DNA from: Pseudomonas sp.
GTDB lineage: Bacteria > Pseudomonadota > Gammaproteobacteria > Pseudomonadales > Pseudomonadaceae
Reading direction: 5' to 3'
DNA length: 63,728 bases
Assembly (NCBI RefSeq): GCF_028293835.1
Contig: NZ_JAQGNX010000095.1
Span: forward strand, 1 to 63,728
Part shown: positions 7,782 to 15,917 of the stretch, in pieces
How positions within the stretch are numbered: position 1 is the stretch's first letter
Layout: each line of letters starts with the position of its first letter
Notes under the pieces: model-generated
Databases searched by the model: none
What the model was told of the DNA's origin: nothing
Seen by the model: the letters and a program-made list of their open reading frames with translations, nothing else
Made by a program: the position numbers and the translations under genes

Positions 7782-8948
7782 GTGCCTCTTTCGCTACTTA
7801 TGCTGGCCCTGAGCGCTTTCGCCATCGGCACCACGGAATTCGTGATCATGGGGCTACTGCCCGATGTCGCGGCCGACCTCGGCGTGTCCATTCCTGGCGC
7901 TGGTTGGCTGGTCACCGGGTACGCCTTGGGCGTAGCCATTGGCGCCCCCTTCATGGCCATGGTGAGGGCAAAACTTCCACGCAAAGCCGCGCTGGTTTCG
8001 TTGATGGTGATCTTCATCGTCGGCAACCTGCTGTGTGCCTTGGCCAGTGACTACAACGTATTGATGTTCGCCCGGATCGTCACCGCCCTGTGTCACGGTG
8101 CTTTCTTCGGCATCGGTTCGGTGGTGGCGGCCAATCTGGTTGCACCCAACCGTCGGGCATCGGCCGTGGCGATGATGTTTACTGGCCTGACCCTGGCCAA
8201 CGTGCTGGGTGTGCCGCTGGGTACTGCGCTGGGTCAATACGCTGGCTGGCGCTCGACCTTCTTCGCAGTGACCGTGATCGGCGTGATCTCGCTGATCGGC
8301 CTGATCAAGTTTTTGCCAGCTAAACGCGACGAAGAAAAACTTGATATGCGCGCCGAGCTGGCAGCCCTGCGAGGCGCTGGTGTCTGGCTGTCGTTGAGCA
8401 TGACCGTGATGTTTGCCGCGTCGGTGTTCGCGCTGTTTACCTATATGGCACCGCTGCTGGGTGAAGTCACTGGCGTCAGCCCACGGGGCGTGACGTGGAC
8501 CCTGTTGCTGATCGGCCTTGGCTTGACCCTCGGCAACGTGATTGGCGGCAAACTGGCCGATCGCAACATGTCCCGGACCTTGATTGGTGTGTTCATCGTC
8601 ATGGCCGTGGTGTCCAGCGTCTTGACCTGGACCAGCAGCTCCCTGATTCCAACTGAAATCACCCTATTCATCTGGGCCACCGCAGGTTTCGCCGCCGTCC
8701 CCGCGCTGCAAATCAACGTGATGACCTTCGGCAAAGCCGCACCCAACCTGATTTCGACCCTCAACATCGGCGCATTCAATGTCGGCAACGCCCTGGGCGC
8801 CTGGATCGGTGGCAGCGTGATTGCCCACGGTTTCGGTTTGAACAGCGTGCCGCTGGCCGCTGCAGCCTTGGCGGTTATCGCGCTGCTGCTGACCCTTATT
8901 ACTTTTCGCCAGCCGGTTATCGCCGACGTGGCTACTGCTGCCAACTGA
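7782..8948 (+). CDS. MFS transporter, DHA1 (AraJ/YdhP-like) family
   Basis: The 388-residue protein has about 12 hydrophobic helices and the DHA1 signatures FAIGTTEFVIMGLLPDVA near the N-terminus, GYALGVAIGAPFMA, and GLTLANVLGVPLGTALGQ (motif C of antiporters). Translation starts at GTG 7782, preceded by AAGGAG at a good distance. Members export sugars, aromatic compounds or drugs with proton antiport at the inner membrane. Sitting between an ArsR regulator and an ene-reductase, it may expel the compound that XenB reduces or its product. The substrate cannot be read from sequence. Confidence 0.85.
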   Translation: MPLSLLMLALSAFAIGTTEFVIMGLLPDVAADLGVSIPGAGWLVTGYALGVAIGAPFMAMVRAKLPRKAALVSLMVIFIVGNLLCALASDYNVLMFARIVTALCHGAFFGIGSVVAANLVAPNRRASAVAMMFTGLTLANVLGVPLGTALGQYAGWRSTFFAVTVIGVISLIGLIKFLPAKRDEEKLDMRAELAALRGAGVWLSLSMTVMFAASVFALFTYMAPLLGEVTGVSPRGVTWTLLLIGLGLTLGNVIGGKLADRNMSRTLIGVFIVMAVVSSVLTWTSSSLIPTEITLFIWATAGFAAVPALQINVMTFGKAAPNLISTLNIGAFNVGNALGAWIGGSVIAHGFGLNSVPLAAAALAVIALLLTLITFRQPVIADVATAAN

Positions 8949-8966
8949 TCTTTAAGAGGATTAACC

Positions 8967-10016
8967 ATGAGCACTATTTTTGACCCGATCACCTTGGGCG
9001 ATCTGCAACTGCCGAACCGCGTCATCATGGCGCCACTGACCCGTTGCCGCGCTGACGAAGGCCGCGTTCCTAACGCATTGATGGCTGAGTATTACGTTCA
9101 ACGTGCAAGCGCCGGCCTGATCATCAGCGAAGCAACCTCGGTCACGCCGATGGGCGTTGGCTATCCCGACACCCCCGGCATTTGGTCTGACACACAGGTT
9201 CGCGGCTGGAGCAACATCACCAAAGCCGTGCACGCTGCGGGCGGCCGTATCGTTCTGCAACTGTGGCACGTAGGCCGGATTTCCCACACTTCGTACCTGA
9301 ACGGCGAAGCACCGGTAGCGCCAAGTGCTATTACTGCCAAGGGCCACGTGAGCCTGGTTCGCCCTCTGGCTGATTACCCGACGCCGCGAGCGCTGGAAGC
9401 TGCTGAAATTGCCGACGTGGTTGATGCTTACCGTCAAGGCGCAGAAAACGCCAAGGCTGCCGGGTTCGACGGTGTGGAAATCCATGGCGCCAACGGCTAT
9501 CTACTCGATCAGTTCCTGCAAAGCGGCACTAACCAGCGCACCGATGAATACGGCGGCTCCCTGGAAAATCGTGCGCGTCTCATGTTGGAAGTGACCGATG
9601 CCGTGATTGAAGTCTGGGGCGCTGGCCGTGTGGGCATGCACTTGTCACCGCGCGCTGACCTCCATGATATGGGTGACGTAAACCTGTCCGAGACCTTCAG
9701 CTACGTGGCTCGCGAGCTGGGCAAACGCGGCATCGCGTTTATCTGCTCTCGTGAAAAAGAAGCCGGCGACAGCCTTGGCCCACAACTGAAAGAAGCCTTC
9801 GGCGGCAATTACATCGTCAACGAAAGCTTCAGCAAAGACAGCGCCAACGCCTGGCTGTCCAGCGGCAAGGCTGATGCAGTGGCGTTCGGCGTGCCGTACA
9901 TCGCCAACCCGGATCTGTTAGAGCGCCTGCAACAAGACGCACCACTGAACACACCCATTCCAGAAACCTTCTACGCCAAAGGCGCAGTCGGCTACATCGA
10001 CTACCCACGGCTTTAA
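8967..10016 (+). CDS. xenB: Old yellow enzyme family xenobiotic reductase
   Basis: The 349-residue FMN-dependent TIM barrel closely resembles XenB of P. putida/P. fluorescens as I remember it: NRVIMAPLTRCRAD at the N-terminus with Cys27, LQLWHVGRISH, and the substrate-binding pair in EIHGANGYLLDQF (His173, Asn176), followed by NQRTDEYGGS and the C-terminal FGVPYIANPDL. Family members reduce activated C=C bonds and nitro groups (nitroesters, TNT, enones) using NADPH. It lies 18 bases behind the MFS gene with AGAGGA before the ATG, so arsR-MFS-xenB is probably one operon. A strong terminator follows. Confidence 0.9.
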   Translation: MSTIFDPITLGDLQLPNRVIMAPLTRCRADEGRVPNALMAEYYVQRASAGLIISEATSVTPMGVGYPDTPGIWSDTQVRGWSNITKAVHAAGGRIVLQLWHVGRISHTSYLNGEAPVAPSAITAKGHVSLVRPLADYPTPRALEAAEIADVVDAYRQGAENAKAAGFDGVEIHGANGYLLDQFLQSGTNQRTDEYGGSLENRARLMLEVTDAVIEVWGAGRVGMHLSPRADLHDMGDVNLSETFSYVARELGKRGIAFICSREKEAGDSLGPQLKEAFGGNYIVNESFSKDSANAWLSSGKADAVAFGVPYIANPDLLERLQQDAPLNTPIPETFYAKGAVGYIDYPRL

Positions 10017-10033
10017 ATATTTAGTTAGAACGT

Positions 10034-10066
10034 AAAACCCCGGCTCAAAGAGCCGGGGTTTTTTAT
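10034..10066. terminator. Bidirectional rho-independent terminator
   Basis: A 13-bp perfect stem (AAAACCCCGGCTC / GAGCCGGGGTTTT) with an AAA loop is followed by T residues on the plus strand and preceded by A residues. It ends the xenB operon and can also stop the convergent repeat-protein transcript. Confidence 0.92.
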
Positions 10067-10091
10067 CGATGTAATAACGGTAGCAACGATA

Positions 10092-10733
10092 TTATTCCTG
10101 ACGCATACCGATTATATCACCCTCGTCATTGGTTAATGTTCCGTCTTCGTATTCCCAGATACCGTCCGGATGACGAATTAGATTTAGCTCGGTATATTCC
10201 CAGCGACCATCCGGGTGTTCTAACACTCCGCCAGGATGTTGAATGATGCCATCGGCCTGGATAACGGTTTCATTATCAATGTCCACTCTGGAGCCGTCTG
10301 GCAATATGACGACTTTCTCTTCTACATGAACGACACTGCCGTCATCTAGCGTGACCGCGCGAAGTTTATCGGATAGCTCCCAAACGAGCAGCGCCAGCGT
10401 TAAGGCATCCACCGCAGAACTAAGAATCTCACCGGTCGGCCTCAGGGAAAATTTGCGCACTGGTTTTTCCGGTAGCTTCACCGTTGGAACCGGTAGACCT
10501 GTGCGCTTTGGTGGTAACGGTCTAGCCGTGATCTGTTTTTTCGGCGTTGTGGTCGGCGGCTTGATCGGTGGTTTTACGGGCGGTGTTACCGGTGGCTTAA
10601 TCGGTGGTTTTACAGGCGGCGTTACCGGCGGCTTAACCAGTGGTTTTACCGGTGGCTTTACCGGCGGCTTTACCGATGGCTTTACCGGCGGCTTAACCGA
10701 TGGCTTTACCGGCTTCTTAATGGGTGCCTTCAC
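10092..10733 (-). CDS. Unrecognised protein with Pro/Lys tetrapeptide repeats and a DG-rich acidic C-terminal domain
   Basis: I do not recognise this 213-residue protein. Residues 9-60 are 13 tandem tetrapeptides of the form (V/I)(K/T)P(P/S/L), expected to form a stiff basic polyproline-II rod. A basic linker follows (to about residue 100), then one hydrophobic segment (ILSSAVDALTLALLVWEL, about residues 103-120), then an acidic domain with recurring turns (DDGS, PDGS, ADGI, HPGG, HPDGRWEY, HPDGIWEYEDG) that may be small beta repeats. There is no N-terminal signal peptide. The start is GTG at 10733, one base after the stop of a 34-codon frame and preceded by GGGGG. The C-terminal coding part looks less GC-rich than its neighbours by eye. 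An analogy with the spacer of TonB is possible, but the domain order differs. Confidence 0.7.
   Translation of the reverse strand: MKAPIKKPVKPSVKPPVKPSVKPPVKPPVKPLVKPPVTPPVKPPIKPPVTPPVKPPIKPPTTTPKKQITARPLPPKRTGLPVPTVKLPEKPVRKFSLRPTGEILSSAVDALTLALLVWELSDKLRAVTLDDGSVVHVEEKVVILPDGSRVDIDNETVIQADGIIQHPGGVLEHPDGRWEYTELNLIRHPDGIWEYEDGTLTNDEGDIIGMRQE
10554..10709 (-). repeat. 12-bp tandem coding repeat (13 units)
   Basis: These bases encode residues 9-60 of the protein above. The unit is 12 bp for one tetrapeptide, and the last six units form two copies of a 36-bp higher-order block (V-T-P-P, V-K-P-P, I-K-P-P). Repeats like these commonly change copy number by slippage; an in-frame unit keeps the protein intact. 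Confidence 0.9.
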
Positions 10734-10734
10734 T

Positions 10735-10839
10735 TTACACCCCCAGCGTAATCAACGTTAGACGACACTGATTCGCCTGCATTGTCAGGGGTGAGCGTGT
10801 AGCGCAATCCGCGTCAAATTCAGAAATGAATCCATTCAT
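10735..10839 (-). CDS. Putative 34-residue leader frame coupled to the repeat protein
   Basis: The ATG at 10839 has a good ribosome binding site (AAGGAAG, 7 bases away). It encodes a 34-residue peptide that starts MNGFISEFDADC and ends CRLTLITLGV. Its TAA stop is separated by one base from the GTG of the repeat protein, so ribosomes ending here could reinitiate there. It matches nothing I know. It could be a small regulatory or coupled peptide, or the N-terminus of the repeat protein split off by a small indel; sequence alone cannot separate these. Confidence 0.45.
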   Translation of the reverse strand: MNGFISEFDADCATRSPLTMQANQCRLTLITLGV

Positions 10840-11105
10840 TATATTTCTTCCTTGTGTCGCCCAGCGTGGCCGGGCGACATTGCATAAAAGATAAAAGTTA
10901 CGTTTGATATGCGCCAACAGCGCAAGCGCATTCAAAGTTTCAAGCAGGCCTGCTTGAAGTCACCTTACGAAACGCAGAGAAAAATGCAAGTGAGATACCG
11001 GGATACAGCGAAACACAGACTATTCCCACGCAACTGTTGCTAATTTCAACATCGCCAGGGGAATAGTTCTGACAAAACGTTATGACGGCGTTCTCGACAC
11101 CCAGG
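10840..11105. other. Intergenic stretch with no gene seen
   Basis: No frame here has both a start signal and family resemblance. The region carries the upstream control sequence of the repeat-protein locus; I cannot identify its promoter with confidence. Confidence 0.45.
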
Positions 11106-11140
11106 CTGTTCCTCAACGTGCGCTACACGTTGAGGAACAG
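11106..11140. repeat. Perfect 15-bp inverted repeat with 5-base loop
   Basis: Arms CTGTTCCTCAACGTG and CACGTTGAGGAACAG pair perfectly around the loop CGCTA. It lies 32 bases beyond the stop of the coiled-coil gene (minus strand). Neither strand has a T tract after it, so it is not a standard terminator; an mRNA 3' end stabiliser or a protein-binding dyad are alternatives. Confidence 0.85.
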
Positions 11141-11172
11141 ATGCATGTTAACAACGCGCGAATTTTAAGCCG

Positions 11173-12033
11173 TCAACGCCGGGCGTTGATCTGCTGTTGC
11201 AGGTTCTGAATCTGGCTTTGCAGGGTGTTGATGTTGCGAGTGACCTGACCGCGGAAAGCGTCAAATTCGGCCGTGTTGCCGCCGTCCTGAGGGGCCGCCG
11301 CCGGGCGGTTGTCTTGTTCGCTTTTCAGCACCAGCAACTCTTGTTCAAGGCGATCAATGGCGACGCTGGGGTTGCCCTGCTTCTTCAGCGTGGCCACGTC
11401 TGCATTCAGCGCTTTTAACTGAGCGTCCAGTTGCGCCTGGGACGCCTGGATGGCTTTTGAGTCTGGCTGAGCCCCTTGCAACGCAGTCAATTCGCTGCTC
11501 AGGCTTTTCACTTGGTCCTGCAATTGAGTGTGGGCGGTTTGCAATTGCGCGGTCTGTGCTGACATCTGCAGCAAACGACTGTCCAGCTCGCCTTGCTGGC
11601 CCGATACATCTTCCTGCTGTTTGTCCTGATCGTTGAGCTTGCTTTCCAGCTTCTGGATTTGCAGTTTCAGCGCCTCGCTGTTGCTGGCTGCTGACTGAGA
11701 GGCTACCACTTTGCCCGAGATATCCTGTAAGCGACCGGCAGCATCTTCGCTAATGCGCGCGAAGCTTTCCTGGGTCGCCACCAGTTGTTGCTCCATCAAT
11801 GAAATCTGTTGAAAGCTCCACCAGGCAAGTCCGGCGAAGGCGATGAACAACGCACCGACCAGTGCCCAGATCGGCCCGGTATTGGTGCGTTTGGCGTTCA
11901 CCACAGGCGTGCTGCGCGAGCGCACGGTTGTACGCTCGCGGGCACCACTGGTGGGCACAAAATCATCATCGTCGTCGTCTTTGGCACTCAGGTGCGGCAC
12001 ATCATCGAAGTCGTCATGAGGATCGTTACGCAT
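11173..12033 (-). CDS. Inner-membrane coiled-coil protein of unknown role
   Basis: The 286-residue protein has a cytoplasmic acidic head (runs of Asp around residues 8-24), one membrane helix (about residues 54-73, WALVGALFIAFAGLAWW), and a long Gln-rich coiled coil from about 75 to the C-terminus, apparently in the periplasm. There is no ATPase motif, although homologues at this position in Pseudomonas are often labelled as ATPase or chromosome segregation proteins. The topology resembles envelope scaffold proteins. The ATG at 12033 has only a weak AAGG-like site upstream. A minus-strand SDR gene lies 90 bases upstream. Confidence 0.75.
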   Translation of the reverse strand: MRNDPHDDFDDVPHLSAKDDDDDDFVPTSGARERTTVRSRSTPVVNAKRTNTGPIWALVGALFIAFAGLAWWSFQQISLMEQQLVATQESFARISEDAAGRLQDISGKVVASQSAASNSEALKLQIQKLESKLNDQDKQQEDVSGQQGELDSRLLQMSAQTAQLQTAHTQLQDQVKSLSSELTALQGAQPDSKAIQASQAQLDAQLKALNADVATLKKQGNPSVAIDRLEQELLVLKSEQDNRPAAAPQDGGNTAEFDAFRGQVTRNINTLQSQIQNLQQQINARR

Positions 12034-12123
12034 TGGTTAAACCTTCAAGGGACACGGAGACAGAAAGGTCTGCAGTATAACCACTCGAATCGCCTGCCAA
12101 GGCGTACGCCGTCATGCGAGTGG

Positions 12124-13116
12124 TCAATTCGATTGTTGCGCCTTCCACCAGCCACAAAACTCGTCCAGGGCCGCCCAAAGGCTGACGCGCGGCTCGTATT
12201 CGAGATAATGCCGGGCGCGGCTGATGTCCAGCGTGAAATCTTTGCTCATGATTTGCATGCCCAAACGGGACAGCGTCGGCTCTGGACGACCCGGCCGCAA
12301 CAGGCATGCGCCTTCATTCAACACCGCAGCGCTGTAGGCCAACCCGTACGAGCGATAACGCGTCACTTGTGGCATGTCCATTTGCCGCATGACGTAATTC
12401 ACAGCATCCCACAACGGCACGGGCGCACCGTTACTGATGTTGTAGGCCTTCCCCAGCGCAGAGCCCGCCGCCAATAAACTGCTGAGTATCGCGTCGTTCA
12501 GGTTTTGCATGCTGGTGAAGTCGACCTTGTTCAGGCCATTGCCGATAATCGACAGGCGATTTTTACGCTGCATGTTCAACAGACGCGGGAAGATGCTGTT
12601 GTCACCTGCGCCGGTGACGAAACGCGGTCGCAAGGCAATGACTTCCAAGCCAAATTCCTCGGCACCAAAGACCTTTTGCTCAGCCAGGTACTTGGTGGCC
12701 GCGTAGTGATTGTTGAACTGTTTTGGCACCTGTTCTTCTCTGAGATTCAGGTGCGAATGACCATCAAAATATATCGAAGGTGACGACAAATGCACCAGGC
12801 GCCGAACCTGCTGCTTCAAACAGCCTTCGACAATGTTCTCGGTGACCTGCACATTATCCTGCTGAAACGCCTGGCGCTTACCCCAGACGCCTACGGCACC
12901 CGCGCAATGAACAACCGCCTCGACGTCATGGCAGAGTCGCTGGACCAATTCCGGGTCGGACAAATCGCCTTGTATGAACTTCGCTCCACGGCGCACCAGA
13001 TGTTCGACGCCCTCGGCCCGACGGCCATTGACCCGCACATCCAAGCCCTGCTCCAACGCGAAACGCGCAAAGCGCCCGCCGATAAAGCCGCTGGCGCCGG
13101 TGACCAAAATCTTCAT
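12124..13116 (-). CDS. NAD(P)-dependent extended SDR (epimerase/dehydratase family)
   Basis: The N-terminal Rossmann motif TGASGFIG (residues 6-13), the Ser-rich strand VHLSSPSIYF (Ser111/112) and the catalytic YAATK (Tyr138, Lys142) identify an extended short-chain dehydrogenase of the 3-beta-HSD/epimerase type. RPRFVTGAGDNSIFPRLL supports the same group. The substrate is unknown: nucleotide sugars, sterol-like or dihydroflavonol-like compounds are all possible. It is cytosolic, 330 residues, with no signal peptide, and lies upstream of the coiled-coil gene on the same strand. Confidence 0.83.
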   Translation of the reverse strand: MKILVTGASGFIGGRFARFALEQGLDVRVNGRRAEGVEHLVRRGAKFIQGDLSDPELVQRLCHDVEAVVHCAGAVGVWGKRQAFQQDNVQVTENIVEGCLKQQVRRLVHLSSPSIYFDGHSHLNLREEQVPKQFNNHYAATKYLAEQKVFGAEEFGLEVIALRPRFVTGAGDNSIFPRLLNMQRKNRLSIIGNGLNKVDFTSMQNLNDAILSSLLAAGSALGKAYNISNGAPVPLWDAVNYVMRQMDMPQVTRYRSYGLAYSAAVLNEGACLLRPGRPEPTLSRLGMQIMSKDFTLDISRARHYLEYEPRVSLWAALDEFCGWWKAQQSN

Positions 13117-13176
13117 TTACCGCTCCATTTAACTGTGTATTCGTAGCAGGTGCTATTCATTAGAAACAACTGACGC

Positions 13177-14076
13177 TTACTGATTGCCAAGCGGCACCAG
13201 CCATTCGCCAGCTCGCCGAGTCAGAAGGTCGGTTAGCTGCGCAAGTAATTGACCACCATTGCGCCAATGATGCCAATACAAAGGCACATCGACGGGTTGA
13301 TCAGGCAGCAGCTCGACTAATAATCCACGTCGCAGTTGATCGCGCACTTGCACTTCTGGCACCAGCCCCCAGCCCAGTCCGGCTTCGGTCATACGCAGAA
13401 ACCCCTCGGATGATGGACACAGGTGATGCTCAAAACCGCCCTCCACGCCCAATGACGCCAAGTAACGATGCTGCAGGAAATCATCAGGGCCGAACACCAG
13501 CGCAGGGGAACGCGCCAACAGCTCGGCGGTGACACCCAAAGGAAAATGTCGCGCGATAAAACCGGGGCTGGCCAGCGCACGATAGCGCATGGCGCCGAGT
13601 AGCACGCTGCGCGCGCCCGCCACAGGCCGCTCGCTGCCGCATAAACAAGCCGCTACTTCACCAGCACGCATGCGTTTGAGACCGACGTCCTGGTCTTCGA
13701 CCACCAGGTCCAGCAATAGGTGCTGGTCCGCGCAAAAGTCCCCCACCACCGCAGCCCACCACGTTGCCAGGCTGTCGGCATTCAGCGCAATGCGCAGACG
13801 CTCGGGCATGCCTTCATCGTCCAGCGCCGGAACCTGACGTTGCAAATCCCGTTCGAGCAGACGAACTTGCTGCACATGGTTGAGCAGACGCCTGCCGATG
13901 TCAGTGGGTGTGGGCGGCGTAGCGCGAACCAGCACCGGTTGCCCAATCCGCGCTTCAAGCAGTTTGATCCGCTGTGACACGGCTGATTGAGACAGGCCCA
14001 GCACCTGAGCAGCCCGTTCGAAGCCCGCCTGTTCAATAACGGCGGCCAAGGCCGAAAGCAACTTGTAGTCGAACAT
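13177..14076 (-). CDS. argP: LysR-type regulator ArgP (IciA)
   Basis: The 299-residue LysR regulator has the N-terminal MFDYKLLSALAAVIEQAGFE and helix-turn-helix VLGLSQSAVSQRIKLLE characteristic of ArgP, the Lys/Arg-responsive activator of the argO exporter in enterobacteria. The start at 14076 is chosen because the family begins MFDYK; the frame is open 24 codons further. It is divergent from the LysE/ArgO-type exporter at 14199, the classical regulator-target layout. The 122-base gap probably contains its binding site, but I see no convincing T-N11-A dyad. Confidence 0.87.
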   Translation of the reverse strand: MFDYKLLSALAAVIEQAGFERAAQVLGLSQSAVSQRIKLLEARIGQPVLVRATPPTPTDIGRRLLNHVQQVRLLERDLQRQVPALDDEGMPERLRIALNADSLATWWAAVVGDFCADQHLLLDLVVEDQDVGLKRMRAGEVAACLCGSERPVAGARSVLLGAMRYRALASPGFIARHFPLGVTAELLARSPALVFGPDDFLQHRYLASLGVEGGFEHHLCPSSEGFLRMTEAGLGWGLVPEVQVRDQLRRGLLVELLPDQPVDVPLYWHHWRNGGQLLAQLTDLLTRRAGEWLVPLGNQ

Positions 14077-14198
14077 CAGTTTCTCTAATGAGCGATCAGT
14101 AATATTTGTTTTTCTTATACAGGCTGGACCATCAGACTGGCTATACAAACCGCGATCAAACCGACGGATTGCTGATGAGTTCGAAGGAGCACTAACCT

Positions 14199-14801
14199 AT
14201 GTGGCAAAGCTATCTCAACGGGCTGTTAGTCGCAGCTGGCCTGATCATGGCCATCGGTACGCAGAATGCCTTTGTATTGGCGCAAAGCCTGCGCCGCGAG
14301 CATCATTTGCCAGTGGCTGCATTGTGCATCGTCTGTGACGCACTTTTAGTGGCGGCCGGCGTGTTCGGCCTGGCGAACCTTCTGGCGCAAAACCCCACAT
14401 TGCTGGCAGTCGCCCGTTGGGGTGGTGCCGGCTTCTTGCTTTGGTACGGCAGCCTGGCATTGCGGCGTGCCTGTTCTCGGCAGAGCCTGCAACACAGCGA
14501 AGGCACCGGCCTGCGTTCACGCCGCGCTGTACTGCTCAGCGCCTTGGCGGTCACGCTGCTTAATCCCCATGTGTACCTCGACACTGTATTGTTGATCGGC
14601 TCACTCGGCGCGCAACAAACCGTGCCCGGCGCATACGTAGTCGGAGCCGCCAGCGCGTCATTGTTGTGGTTCACCACCCTGGCGGTCGGCGCGGCATGGC
14701 TGGCACCGTGGCTTGCAAGGCCTGCAACCTGGCGGTTGCTGGATCTGCTGGTCGCAGTGATGATGTTCAGCGTCGCCGTGCAATTGATCGTGGCGCGGTA
14801 A
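14199..14801 (+). CDS. argO: LysE/ArgO-family basic amino acid exporter
   Basis: This 200-residue membrane protein has five to six helices and the LysE signature [20 protein letters not shown] near the N-terminus, [14 protein letters not shown] in the middle, and [16 protein letters not shown] near the end. Such proteins export L-arginine and/or L-lysine across the inner membrane. The ATG at 14199 follows GAAGGAG at a suitable distance. Divergent argP supports ArgO function; lysine specificity cannot be excluded. Confidence 0.86.
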   Translation: MWQSYLNGLLVAAGLIMAIGTQNAFVLAQSLRREHHLPVAALCIVCDALLVAAGVFGLANLLAQNPTLLAVARWGGAGFLLWYGSLALRRACSRQSLQHSEGTGLRSRRAVLLSALAVTLLNPHVYLDTVLLIGSLGAQQTVPGAYVVGAASASLLWFTTLAVGAAWLAPWLARPATWRLLDLLVAVMMFSVAVQLIVAR

Positions 14802-15015
14802 ACGGGTGAACGCAGCCAATCAATATTCCTCATTAATTCCCAACGAGGCTCTGGAACCTATATCCCACACAGTTGTTGCGTGGTTATGCCGCAAACCCGG
14901 TGCTATGATCCAGCCCTGCGTCGCAAAGAGTACAAACTCCCCGACGCATGTTTACATCTGGCCGCCCGTGATCGGCCTTGCGCTCACCGCAACCGAACTG
15001 ATTAGGAGATTAACC

Positions 15016-15612
15016 ATGGCTTTTGAACTGCCAGCGCTGCCCTACGCACACGATGCCCTGCAGCCGCATATTTCTCGTGAAACCCTAGAGTTTCACCACG
15101 ACAAGCACCACAACACCTACGACGTGAACCTGAACAACCAGGTGCCAGGCACCGAGTTCGAAGGCAAAACCCTGGAAGAAATCGTCAAGAGTTCTTCAGG
15201 CGGCATCTTCAATAACGCCGCTCAAGTCTGGAACCACACGTTCTACTGGAACTGCCTGGCGCCAAACGCTGGCGGCGAACCTACCGGTGCGCTGGCCGAC
15301 GCCATCAACGCCGCGTTCGGGTCCTTTGACAAGTTCAAGGAAGAGTTCAGCAAAACCTCTATCGGCACCTTCGGTTCCGGCTGGGGCTGGCTGGTGAAAA
15401 AGGCTGACGGTTCCCTGGCTCTGGCCAGCACTATCGGCGCCGGCAACCCGCTGACCAGCGGCGAAACCCCACTGCTGACCTGCGATGTATGGGAACACGC
15501 TTACTACATCGATTACCGCAACGTTCGCCCGAAATACGTGGAAGCGTTCTGGAACCTGGTCAACTGGAAATTCGTCGCTGAGCAGTTCGAAGGCAAGGCT
15601 TTCACTGCTTAA
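15016..15612 (+). CDS. sodB: Iron superoxide dismutase
   Basis: The 198-residue protein has all four metal ligands: His27 (LEFHHDKHH), His74 ([10 protein letters not shown]), Asp157 and His161 (CDVWEHAYY). Gln70 before the second ligand (NNAAQVWNH) is the position that favours iron over manganese. It converts superoxide to oxygen and peroxide in the cytosol. The start at 15016 has TTAGGAGA just upstream; the frame extends far upstream but only with non-family sequence. In Pseudomonas sodB mRNA is usually repressed by PrrF small RNAs under iron limitation; I did not map such a site. A terminator follows. Confidence 0.95.
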   Translation: MAFELPALPYAHDALQPHISRETLEFHHDKHHNTYDVNLNNQVPGTEFEGKTLEEIVKSSSGGIFNNAAQVWNHTFYWNCLAPNAGGEPTGALADAINAAFGSFDKFKEEFSKTSIGTFGSGWGWLVKKADGSLALASTIGAGNPLTSGETPLLTCDVWEHAYYIDYRNVRPKYVEAFWNLVNWKFVAEQFEGKAFTA

Positions 15613-15626
15613 GCTGCGCTCCAGAC

Positions 15627-15654
15627 AAAAACCCGGCTCTGCCGGGTTTTTTTT
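15627..15654 (+). terminator. sodB rho-independent terminator
   Basis: Stem AACCCGGC / GCCGGGTT with a TCT loop, followed by eight T residues, 14 bases after the sodB stop. Confidence 0.92.
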
Positions 15655-15847
15655 CGCCTGTTCTTCGCTCTCCCCCCTATTGCCACAGAGCAATAGCGGA
15701 CTAATATCCAACCTGCACGATTTAATTAAACCGCTCTTCAGTTTCCTGGGTGTTTAACCGACACAGTAGGGACAGCCTGATTCGGTCCATCGAACGGCGT
15801 CACTGGCGAGCACGCAAGAAACGGATGCATTAGCTGCGCTTGCCCCT

Positions 15848-15875
15848 TTGACGAGCAGATTCTATTTGCAATACT
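15848..15875 (+). promoter_or_regulatory. Possible sigma70 promoter of bifA
   Basis: TTGACG (15848-15853) and AATACT (15870-15875) are separated by 16 bp, and the bifA start lies about 40 bases downstream. The -10 matches four of six consensus bases. Placement is by eye only. Confidence 0.35.
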
Positions 15876-15917
15876 CGCGGACAATCGCGCTCCCGGCACG
15901 GACTAAGGAATAAGCAT

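Noticed and set aside
10554..10709. Tandem repeats as a CRISPR array
   Set aside because: The unit is 12 bp, in frame, without spacers; it is a coding tetrapeptide repeat.
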